Below, piece after piece: positions 1 through 5,771 of a stretch of DNA of 8,174 nt (position 1 is its first letter; the number at the start of each line of letters is the position of its first letter). The position numbers and the translations under genes are program-made. The notes beneath the pieces are model-generated. The model was not told the DNA's origin and did no database searches. It worked only from the letters and a program-made list of their open reading frames with translations. Source of the stretch: Bacillota bacterium (lineage in GTDB: Bacteria > Bacillota > Clostridia > Acetivibrionales > DSM-1351); contig JAEYTP010000128.1 of assembly GCA_023433945.1 (NCBI GenBank), forward strand, positions 1 to 8,174, read 5' to 3'.

Positions 1-114
1 AGTATGGGGGTAGTATATTTGTGTCTTGGCTCAACCTTTCTATGCTTGGGTTCAGTATATGTAAATAAGCAAAAAACAGACAATAAGGATAAGGATGAAC
101 AAAATAATAAATAG
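1..114 (+). CDS. C-terminal end of a small membrane protein (partial)
   Basis: Frame 1 is open from the first base to a TAG at 112-114 and encodes 37 residues; the start lies outside the window. The visible part is a hydrophobic segment (VVYLCLGSTFLCLGSVYV, about residues 4-21) followed by a very polar Lys/Asp/Asn/Gln tail that ends in NNK. A hydrophobic helix with a charged cytoplasmic tail is typical of small Gram-positive membrane proteins. No family can be named from so short a piece. The alternative is chance coding, but the clean hydrophobic-then-charged pattern argues for a real C-terminus. A weak hairpin follows the stop directly. Confidence 0.45.
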   Translation, partial: SMGVVYLCLGSTFLCLGSVYVNKQKTDNKDKDEQNNK

Positions 115-146
115 TAAGTTATTGTCATAAGACTTTCTTACTTTTT
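110..146 (+). terminator. possible weak Rho-independent terminator
   Basis: AGTAAG (113-118) pairs with CTTACT (137-142). Inside it TTAT/ATAA can extend the pairing, and the right arm runs straight into TTTT (143-146). The stem is AT-rich and has bulges, so it would be weak. It overlaps the stop codon of the upstream partial gene, which is the right place for a terminator. Confidence 0.35.
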
Positions 147-285
147 CTCACATTATGAGCTTATTACTTTTGTGAAGTGTGCTAATGATAGGAACATGGT
201 TATACACATTGGTAAAATTATCTAAATATAAGCTAGTTGAATATTTATGAAACTTTTTCTCGTTTTTTATGTCTATAGATAATAG

Positions 286-307
286 AGGTTTAACTAAGGT
301 TTAACTA
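286..307 (+). promoter_or_regulatory. tandem 11-bp direct repeat, possible regulator site
   Basis: AGGTTTAACTA occurs twice back to back (286-296 and 297-307), 34 nt before the TTG start at 341. Direct repeats with an 11-bp period, one helical turn, are the usual binding pattern of OmpR/PhoB-family response regulators; the Bacillus PhoP box is tandem TTAACA-like repeats at this spacing. That a regulator binds here is inference. I could not place a convincing -35/-10 pair next to it. The rest of 115-340 has no gene. Confidence 0.35.
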
Positions 308-340
308 TTAATGTTTATATATTTGAAAGGGTGAAGGTAC

Positions 341-1126
341 TTGAAGAAATATATTGTTTTAGTTTCTATGATACTACTTTTTATATTAGGTATTGTTATT
401 TACAAGAGTTATCCAGCACAGATTAAAGAAAGTGACCTTATTATCAAAGTTAATGAGAATAACATAACTAAAACTTCAGAGGAGAATGCTTTAAATTTCT
501 ATGAAGAGAACAAGGATGATTTAATAAAAGTAGGAAACTACTTGTTAGAAAATGAAATGATTTTTAGGACAAGACCTGTAATCATAAATAAGCAAAGCAG
601 TATTTACATAGATAAAATAACAGATGAAACCATTAAAAGACTAACCTACAAACTATTAAATGAGGGAACAATAAAGCAAGTATCTTCATTAAATGACAAT
701 ATTAAAACTGTAGATTTTTTAATAAATAGTGAATACGGAATATATGAACAGGGCATCAAATATGTTAGTGATACGCAGGTAATCACAAGCGATAAATCAA
801 AGTACAATTATGTCAAGTATCACAAAGATTTAAGCAATGGATGGTTTTACTATTTGTATTATTATAATGAAATTAAGGATGCGGATATTTATAGGAAAAT
901 TGCATGGGATATAGTGAGCGAAAAGAAGTCAGTTATAAATGATTGGCGTAGAGCAATCGTTACATTGGAAGATTGGAATTCTGTCGGCTATAAAAAAGAT
1001 AACAAAGAACGTGAATTTGTTGTTTCAGTATGCTTTGCTACTGAGGTTGATGGTTTGTTGGGACCGATTATTGTATATTTAGATCCTTTAACAAAAGAAG
1101 TGATTGGGGGGGGCTTACGATATTAA
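341..1126 (+). CDS. membrane-anchored protein of unknown function
   Basis: I do not recognise the family. The 261-residue product starts with MKK and a single hydrophobic segment (about residues 4-21) with no lipobox cysteine, so it is probably an N-terminal membrane anchor or uncleaved signal with the rest outside the cell. The middle (30-195) is Lys/Asn/Tyr-rich. The last 60 residues look most domain-like: a WRRAIVTLEDWNSVGY segment, then a hydrophobic strand and a DGLLGPIIVYLDP motif ending in GGGLRY. The start is TTG at 341, supported by AAAGGG (327-332) and GAAGG upstream. Near the 3' end GTG ATT is followed by eight G residues (1106-1113), a tract prone to slippage just before the stop. 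An attC-like repeat begins 78 nt downstream, so the gene may be the cargo of a cassette whose left boundary is lost. Confidence 0.8.
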   Translation: MKKYIVLVSMILLFILGIVIYKSYPAQIKESDLIIKVNENNITKTSEENALNFYEENKDDLIKVGNYLLENEMIFRTRPVIINKQSSIYIDKITDETIKRLTYKLLNEGTIKQVSSLNDNIKTVDFLINSEYGIYEQGIKYVSDTQVITSDKSKYNYVKYHKDLSNGWFYYLYYYNEIKDADIYRKIAWDIVSEKKSVINDWRRAIVTLEDWNSVGYKKDNKEREFVVSVCFATEVDGLLGPIIVYLDPLTKEVIGGGLRY

Positions 1127-1204
1127 GTCAATTTGTGTTAGAACAAAATAAATACTTATGGAATGCAAGAAGAACAAGAATATTAATTTATGGGAGAGGC
1201 CTTC

Positions 1205-1390
1205 ATCTAACAATCGCACTCCCGCAAGGGCTGCCGGTAAGGTTAGTGGTGTGGTGCCGATTTGGCTACAAGTGGTAGATAGAGCTTTTTAGCGAGGATA
1301 GAGCTAGCTGTTGGCACCAGCCAAACTCCGCTCGCAGAGTCGAGGTGTCACTAGTTGCTCGCGGGTTTCGGGAGTGCTGGTGCGTTATAT
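1205..1390 (+). repeat. attC-like recombination site A (complete)
   Basis: The site starts with ATCTAAC (1205-1211), which fits the R'' consensus RYYYAAC. CACTCCCG (1217-1224) follows as the L'' arm. At the other end CGGGAGTG (1369-1376) is its exact complement, and GTTATAT (1384-1390) is in the R' position, near GTTRRRY. The two spacers differ in length (AATCG against CTGGTGC), as in attC sites. The centre is unusually long and structured: TTTGGCT (1261-1267) pairs with AGCCAAA (1319-1325), and GATAGAGCT is directly repeated. At 186 bp it exceeds the roughly 55-140 bp of classical attC sites. It is far more GC-rich than the flanking genes. Its identity as attC is inferred from layout. Confidence 0.6.
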
Positions 1391-1855
1391 GAAAGGTTTT
1401 ACCCCATATACATAAATTACGTTTTTTCTAATGAATAATTTCATTTGTTTATGCTGTCATAGCATAGTGCCTTATAATTGGTAATTTTGCAATTGGCATA
1501 TCTATTAGTTTTGTTATCCTTCATATAACAAAATATATTTAGTACCCAAAGTATTGTTGGTGGAGTTATAAAGTAAAAACCTTTGTCAGCTCGCAGTTTG
1601 CTGGGAAAACCAAAAACCTAAAGAAGATCTATATAGAGTCATAATAATAAAGTTATGGTATATACGACTTGCACGTGGTAAAATATTGAATAAATGAATA
1701 TTTCTGAGTGTATCAAAAGATAATCTTATTACTTTGACTACAAGTGGTAGATAGTGCTTTTTAGTAGATAGTGCGGATATATTGGCCGACAGCCAAACTG
1801 CGCTCGCAGAGCCTTTGTGTCACTAGCTGCTCGCGGGCCTCGGGAGTGCTGGGCG
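1385..1855 (+). mobile_element. putative ORF-less cassette
   Basis: This interval lies between the R' cut points of repeats A and B and contains no convincing gene on either strand. The cassette begins TTATATGAA, and the complement TTCATATAAC lies at 1520-1529, where the R'' of its own attC would be. With the leading G of R' the match is exact over 10 bp, as expected for a cassette that once existed as a circle. A small imperfect hairpin (TGCC 1468-1471 and AATTG with CAATT and GGCA 1490-1498) is the only other structure. Non-coding cassettes are known in integrons, some carrying promoters or small RNAs; I see no clear promoter here. Confidence 0.4.
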
Positions 1856-1861
1856 TTAGAT
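1523..1861 (+). repeat. attC-like site B, left arm interrupted
   Basis: The right half (1736-1861) matches site A closely. TACAAGTGGTAGATAG (1739-1754) is identical to 1267-1282. AGCCAAACTGCGCTCGCAGAG, GTGTCACTAG, CGGGAGTG (1841-1848) and R' GTTAGAT (1855-1861, a perfect GTTRRRY) follow. The left arm with CACTCCCG is absent. The best R'' candidate is ATATAAC (1523-1529), about 200 bp upstream, so either the arm was replaced by an insertion or the left end has decayed. CGCAGTTTGCTG (1592-1603) pairs with CAGCCAAACTGCG (1790-1802) with one bulge, so part of the intervening sequence may still form stem. The right half is secure; the left boundary is inferred. Confidence 0.5.
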
Positions 1862-3186
1862 GAAATCAGATTCAACTAGTTTTGAGTATTTTATTAAAAG
1901 TAAAAGGATTAGTTTTGTTCATTAACTAAAAATGCTGATTTTTTTATCAAATTAGGGGGGAAAATTAAGATTAAATTGATATTAGTATTGATGGCTAGCT
2001 TAGTAGCTGTGAGTTTGTTAGGATGTTCTAATTCAACATCAAAAGCTAATGCAGATCTCACAAAAAAAGTTACAGTAACTGCGGATACAGATGTAAAAAA
2101 AGCAGAATCCAATGAGAGTGAAAAAAAGTCTATTAAAGATTTACCTTCTAGTGATACTTTCTTTTCAGTGAAAATTTCTGATAATACCATCAGAATTCAT
2201 GGAAAGTCAGGTGAACTTATGTACCTAGTAGAAGGTACTGAAAAGGCAGCCCTGATTGATACAGGAAGTGGTGATGGAAACCTTCGAGAATATGTAGAGA
2301 AGATTACCAGTAAACAAATTATTGTGCTCCTGACACATGGGCATGTAGATCATGCTTCAGGTGCATCAGATTTTAATGAAGTATATATGAATCATGCAGA
2401 TGATCCTATTTATAAAGAACATGTTTATGATAGGTTAAAAGGGAAAGCTAAGCCAGCATCAGACTATAAAGCATTAAAATCTGGAGATGTTTTTGACCTA
2501 GGAGGGACTACATTGGAAATATTCTCTGCAGCAGGACATACACCCGGTCAAATGGCTATTCTTTTCAGGGAAGCGAGAATTTTGTTGCTTGGAGATGCTG
2601 CAAACAACTTCACATTCCTTGATAAAAACTCTTTCGGGATAAGTGAATATGAAAAATCTATGAAGGATTTATTGGCGAAGACAGAAGGTCGTTTTGATAA
2701 AGTTTATTCTTCACATGGATCGGGGGATGCTCCAAAGGAAATTTTGGCTGGTGTCATTCAAGTATGCGAAGACATTAAAGTTGGTAGAGTTGATAATGAA
2801 CCATTTGAATTCCTAGGACAGCAGGTACTTATTGCTAAAAAAATAGATGGTTTAATGAATCGTATGGATGGCGGTGTTGGAAATATTGTTTATATTAAAG
2901 AAAAGATCTTAAAATAGTATTTATAATATTATTTTTGAAAGATATTTAGACACAGAAATCCATACCTCCTAGTCTTCAAGGGGAGCACACCTTTAAATAA
3001 CAACGGCTAAAACAAGAATTTATGAGCTTATTTATGAAGAATATATAAAAGTGAAATTACAAATGGTTTTATGAGCAAGTGATTGTGAACAAAGAAAGCA
3101 AGAATCTGACTTCATAGAACAAGTGCACTTCCGCAACGAGAGTCGAGGTGTCACTACTGCTCACGCGTTTCGGGAGTGCGGGGGCG
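1856..3186 (+). mobile_element. putative cassette carrying an MBL-fold lipoprotein gene
   Basis: The cassette runs from the R' of repeat B to the R' of repeat C and holds one complete gene in the array orientation. It starts TTAGATG, so its own R'' should read ATCTAAC. Repeat C has ATAGAAC (3114-3120), a 5/7 match. The 195 bp after the gene (2918-3113) hold no gene and no clear terminator. Confidence 0.4.
1976..2917 (+). CDS. metallo-beta-lactamase-fold lipoprotein hydrolase
   Basis: This is a membrane-anchored MBL-fold metal-dependent hydrolase; the substrate is unknown. From the TTG at 1976 the product has 313 residues. A signal peptide ends in the lipobox LLGC (Cys17), then comes a charged linker to about residue 58 and the MBL domain. 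The dinuclear metal site is complete: THGHVDH (His121, His123, Asp125, His126), His188 in AAGHTPG, Asp207 in LLGDA and His247 in SSHGSG. It should therefore be active outside the membrane. The start is odd. TTG 1976 gives a signal peptide with no Lys or Arg, whereas an in-frame ATT at 1964, 3 nt after AGGGGGG (1954-1960), adds the usual K-I-K n-region. Initiation at ATT, or a mutated ATG, is plausible. An inverted repeat TTAGTT/AACTAA (1909-1914, 1924-1929) lies in the leader. Confidence 0.85.
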   Translation: MILVLMASLVAVSLLGCSNSTSKANADLTKKVTVTADTDVKKAESNESEKKSIKDLPSSDTFFSVKISDNTIRIHGKSGELMYLVEGTEKAALIDTGSGDGNLREYVEKITSKQIIVLLTHGHVDHASGASDFNEVYMNHADDPIYKEHVYDRLKGKAKPASDYKALKSGDVFDLGGTTLEIFSAAGHTPGQMAILFREARILLLGDAANNFTFLDKNSFGISEYEKSMKDLLAKTEGRFDKVYSSHGSGDAPKEILAGVIQVCEDIKVGRVDNEPFEFLGQQVLIAKKIDGLMNRMDGGVGNIVYIKEKILK

Positions 3187-3192
3187 TTAGAT
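3114..3192 (+). repeat. attC-like site C (short form)
   Basis: At 79 bp this is the size of a classical attC. The left end reads ATAGAAC (3114-3120) and then CACTTCCG (3126-3133). The right end reads CGGGAGTG (3171-3178) and GTTAGAT (3186-3192). GAGTCGAGGTGTCACTA in the middle is shared with site A. It looks like site A with the central block of about 105 bp deleted. The arms pair with one mismatch. Confidence 0.55.
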
Positions 3193-4171
3193 GAAATACG
3201 GATAAAGGATGAAAATCATGAAAACAATATATGCATCGAAAGTTTATAAAGAAACGAAGCAATCCTCAATTTATGCTGATATTTATTACCATGGAAGTCA
3301 AACCCCAGTTGTTATCTACATTCATAGTGGAGCACTTATATTTGGTACTAGAAAGATGTTGCCAATTGAACAGGTAGAGATATATAGGAATGCTGGATTT
3401 AGTGTAATAAGTATTGATTACCGCCTCGCTCCGGAAACGAGGTTTGAGTTAATTATAGAGGACATAGAAGATGCCTTATATTGGGTTAGAAATACTGCAT
3501 CAAAGATGTACGATTTCAACACGAATAAACTTGCTGTTATTGGTTGTTCAGCTGGAGCTTACCTTAGTTTGTTATGCGGGACAAAGGAATATAGACCTAA
3601 TGCAATTGTTTCCTTTTACGGTTACGGTGATATTTTAGGTAAATGGTATTCTGAGCCAAGCGAATTTTACTGCGAACGACCAATTGTTAATCTTGCACAA
3701 GCTAAACTGTCTCTTAGTGGTTCTGAGGTGTCAGATGGCTCCTGGGAAAGGTTTGATTTCTACCTATGGTGCCGACAGCAGGGAACTTGGGTTGAGACGG
3801 TGACAGGATTAGATCGAGAAAGAGATAGTGAGTTATTAAGAATGTATAACCCAATTGATAATATTACTAAGGAATATCCTCCAACACTCTTTTTACATGG
3901 GGACAAAGATACAGATGTACCTTACGAGCAATCTTTAATGATGTATCGAGCATTGCGTAAATGGGGCATTAAAACAGATTTAGTTACCATAAATGGCGCA
4001 GATCATGTATTTGATCAAGACATTAATAATGAACAGGTAAAAAGAGCATTTGAGAAAACAATCTGCTTCCTGAAAGAACATTTGTGTGAGTAGACAACCC
4101 TACGGGCCTAGTCTGATGACCCGTTGCGCTCCGTTTTACTTAAGGCTGTCGGGGTCGTTAATGCCAGAACG
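3187..4171 (+). mobile_element. putative cassette carrying an alpha/beta hydrolase gene
   Basis: A single ORF starts about 30 nt after the R' of repeat C and ends at the edge of repeat D, so almost the whole unit is coding. This tight packing with the gene directly after R' is typical of integron cassettes. The R'' candidate in repeat D (AGACAAC, 4092-4098) matches the expected ATCTAAC at only four of seven positions, so the right boundary rests mostly on the R' GTTAGCT at 4171. Confidence 0.4.
3218..4093 (+). CDS. alpha/beta hydrolase (esterase, hormone-sensitive-lipase-like)
   Basis: This is a cytoplasmic serine hydrolase of the alpha/beta fold, probably a carboxylesterase; the substrate is unknown. 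I prefer ATG 3218 (291 residues), because AAAGG (3204-3208) touches the alternative ATG at 3209 but sits properly spaced from 3218. Numbering from 3209, the oxyanion region is HSGALIFG (39-46), a variant of HGGG. YRLAPE (71-76) is the usual strand-turn of this group. The nucleophile elbow GCSAG places Ser at 114, and HGDKDTDVP (230-238) supplies the acid, probably Asp234. GADHVF gives His266. The triad is thus complete. There is no signal peptide. An insert at 145-205 rich in Trp and aromatic residues probably forms the lid. The stop codon overlaps the left edge of repeat D. Confidence 0.85.
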   Translation: MKTIYASKVYKETKQSSIYADIYYHGSQTPVVIYIHSGALIFGTRKMLPIEQVEIYRNAGFSVISIDYRLAPETRFELIIEDIEDALYWVRNTASKMYDFNTNKLAVIGCSAGAYLSLLCGTKEYRPNAIVSFYGYGDILGKWYSEPSEFYCERPIVNLAQAKLSLSGSEVSDGSWERFDFYLWCRQQGTWVETVTGLDRERDSELLRMYNPIDNITKEYPPTLFLHGDKDTDVPYEQSLMMYRALRKWGIKTDLVTINGADHVFDQDINNEQVKRAFEKTICFLKEHLCE

Positions 4172-4177
4172 TTAGCT
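4092..4177 (+). repeat. attC-like site D (divergent family)
   Basis: This site differs in sequence from A-C but sits in the equivalent position. ACAACCC followed by GGGCC on the left can pair with GGCTGTCGGGGTCGT on the right (4144-4158) with a mismatch, a wobble and loops. It ends in CGTTAGCTGAAAG, like the CGTTAGATGAAAT of B and C. There are two R'-like tetramers 14 bp apart: GTTA at 4157 (GTTAATG) and at 4171 (GTTAGCT). Neither fits GTTRRRY perfectly. The R'' box AGACAAC (4092-4098) is weak. The downstream cassette start TTAGCTG matches the R'' of repeat E, which supports 4171 as a real boundary. Confidence 0.4.
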
Positions 4178-4319
4178 GAAAGACCCATACATACTGTGGC
4201 ACTTTAAGTTGCTGTGTTCAATTGAGCGTCGTGGGGCGGAGATGGTTTGTGAGAATGGCTTCGAACAATATTTATTATTTTTTGAAGATGTCGTATATTT
4301 AGAGGGTGGATTATTGTTT

Positions 4320-5171
4320 ATGTTGAACGAAATGATAAAAGTAAATAGTATAAACAGAAGAATAGTTACTATTTGTTTACTTATTTCTTTAGTAGCTTCT
4401 TTTTTTATTTTTTATATAGAGGACAATTTACTTCTTCAAAAAGAGGCATGCGCTGATGAGGTTAATGAATATGTATTCAAAAATCGCTACCAATTTTTAT
4501 CTGATGAATATTTTACTAATATAGATTTACTGTTTAAAAAAATAAAAAAAGAATATGGTCAGTGGGACTTTTTTGAAAGTTCAAAAAAAATAGTAGCAAA
4601 AGCTGTTATAAATCAAATGATGGACGATCTAGAAAGTAATCCGAATGCGTTAAAAAATAATAAAAATTTTATGCGCTTTTATGAATTATTTGATAGTAAT
4701 ATTAGACAACTCGACACTATAACAGAACGAATGCATTATTTTAGAAATATATTAAACTCCTATAGTGGTGCGCCTGATCAATTAAAAGATATGATTGATT
4801 TAGCATATAGAGGTGAATGGAATCTATTTAGTGCAAAATATCATAGATATGATTATGGAGAGATAGCTGGAGCATTAAATGTTAAGTTTATATCAGCAGA
4901 TGGTAGATTTGAAGCTGTTTATAATACTGGAACTGGCAGAATTGTGACTGACCCAGCAAATATGGGTACATATAACTATGCTCCGGGTTCATTGAACCCA
5001 ATAGCTTTTTATCTTCACAGTAAATATGATAAAGGGCCCTGGAAAAAATGGGGCAATACTCATGAACTTTCATATAAGGACATAATGAAATTAAAGTCTG
5101 GAGCTGGAACAGACGAAGCAATAAAAAGTGAAAAAGAAGTTGAAGACGCAATAAAGAGGAGGCAAAGTTAA
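4320..5171 (+). CDS. membrane-anchored protein with toxin-like C-terminal domain
   Basis: I do not recognise the full-length family. From ATG 4320 the product has 283 residues: a short cytoplasmic start, one transmembrane segment (about 14-35), a helical, charged region (45-165), and a C-terminal domain. That domain contains GRFEAVY (195-201), TDPANMGTYNYAPG (210-223) and WKKWGNT (241-247). From memory, similar NMGTYNY ... WGN strings occur near the C-termini of Rhs-type and other polymorphic toxins, so a toxin-related or secreted-effector domain is possible; this is inference. The frame stays open back to TTG 4209, but that extension would put 37 unlike residues before the membrane segment. 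GAGGGTGG (4302-4309) suits TTG 4314 or ATG 4320. Long A and T homopolymers inside the gene contrast with the GC-rich repeats flanking the cassette. Confidence 0.7.
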   Translation: MLNEMIKVNSINRRIVTICLLISLVASFFIFYIEDNLLLQKEACADEVNEYVFKNRYQFLSDEYFTNIDLLFKKIKKEYGQWDFFESSKKIVAKAVINQMMDDLESNPNALKNNKNFMRFYELFDSNIRQLDTITERMHYFRNILNSYSGAPDQLKDMIDLAYRGEWNLFSAKYHRYDYGEIAGALNVKFISADGRFEAVYNTGTGRIVTDPANMGTYNYAPGSLNPIAFYLHSKYDKGPWKKWGNTHELSYKDIMKLKSGAGTDEAIKSEKEVEDAIKRRQS

Positions 5172-5319
5172 GGAGCATAGCCAATCTTGAGAAAAGATGA
5201 GTATAAGCGCGAGAGTTAGGACAAAGTCCATATTTCGTTTATTAATAAAATTTCGTAACATGAGTTGAAAGCCAAGTAAATTAGAGCCGAAAAAGGCAGA
5301 AAGTTGAGGAAAAATTTCT

Positions 5320-5712
5320 ATGAAAAAGAAAATAATTGTAATAGTGATTCTAGTTACTTTAGCAGGCATGATTGCTGGGTGTACGGAGGCAGAACGAGTA
5401 TCCAAAAATTTATCGCAAGAAGCAGATAATTTTAACGTGGTGCGACAACTAACAGTAATGAATTGTATACAAGGAGATGTATTGTTCCAAATGACTGGGA
5501 AAATGTCTATAACGGCCGACAATGTGGACCACCAGCTAGAGGTAATAGTCGAAGACGAAAACGGCAATTATCAAAAACATTTTATTGGACTAAGTGATAA
5601 TGTTACATATGTAGTAGAACAAAAGGATTATAAAGATGTTGATAAATATAGATATACTCTAAATTATAATCCAAAGATGTGGATTCCAGTTGAATTTGAT
5701 AATGTGGATTAA
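5320..5712 (+). CDS. beta-sandwich lipoprotein (phage-type)
   Basis: A small lipoprotein of 130 residues. MKKK plus a hydrophobic stretch ends at the lipobox IAGC (Cys21), then comes a compact, strand-rich domain. Its strings EADNFNVVRQLTV (35-47), DVLFQMTGKMSI and KMWIPVEF (121-128) match, as I remember it, the family annotated as beta-sandwich lipoprotein. That family is carried mostly by phages and mobile elements of Gram-positive bacteria, and its function is not established. Length is normal and the protein looks intact. The start is clear: TTGAGGAAA sits 9-17 nt before ATG 5320. A phage-associated gene inside an array of repeat-bounded genes points to capture from a mobile source. AT-only inverted repeats after the stop (ATTATT/AATAAT, ATAAAAACCTTTTTAT) are not convincing terminators. 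Confidence 0.8.
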   Translation: MKKKIIVIVILVTLAGMIAGCTEAERVSKNLSQEADNFNVVRQLTVMNCIQGDVLFQMTGKMSITADNVDHQLEVIVEDENGNYQKHFIGLSDNVTYVVEQKDYKDVDKYRYTLNYNPKMWIPVEFDNVD

Positions 5713-5771
5713 TTCGCATTATTAAAATAATATGATATAGATAAAAACCTTTTTATAAGAGTGGGAGCTTA

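Noticed and set aside
1267..1330. tRNA or riboswitch in the structured centre of repeat A
   Set aside because: Hairpins are present, but there is no cloverleaf, T-loop or anticodon arrangement, and the same centre recurs in B and E and is absent from C.
1205..1390. MITE or insertion-sequence remnant as the explanation for the repeats
   Set aside because: No target-site duplication or transposase is visible. The directional placement between same-strand genes and the cassette-specific box matches fit attC better. The alternative is not excluded.
1909..2190. Minus-strand ORF of 93 codons
   Set aside because: It lies opposite the signal peptide and linker of the MBL lipoprotein; its Ser/Phe-rich content is what the complement of a Lys/Glu/Asp-rich linker gives.
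2918..3113. Terminator after the MBL gene
   Set aside because: Only AT-rich self-complementary runs and a weak CTCC/GGAG pairing without a T tract were found.
4209..4319. N-terminal extension of the toxin-like membrane protein from TTG 4209
   Set aside because: It adds 37 residues that do not resemble a signal or domain before a normal N-terminal anchor, and better-placed starts exist at 4314 and 4320.
5091..5567. Minus-strand ORF of 158 codons
   Set aside because: It overlaps the ends of two well-supported plus-strand genes (lipobox, ribosome binding site, family match) and has no ribosome binding site or recognisable domain.
5716..5758. Terminator after the beta-sandwich lipoprotein gene
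   Set aside because: The inverted repeats ATTATT/AATAAT and ATAAAAACCTTTTTAT contain almost no GC pairs and have 2-nt loops, so no stable terminator stem is expected.
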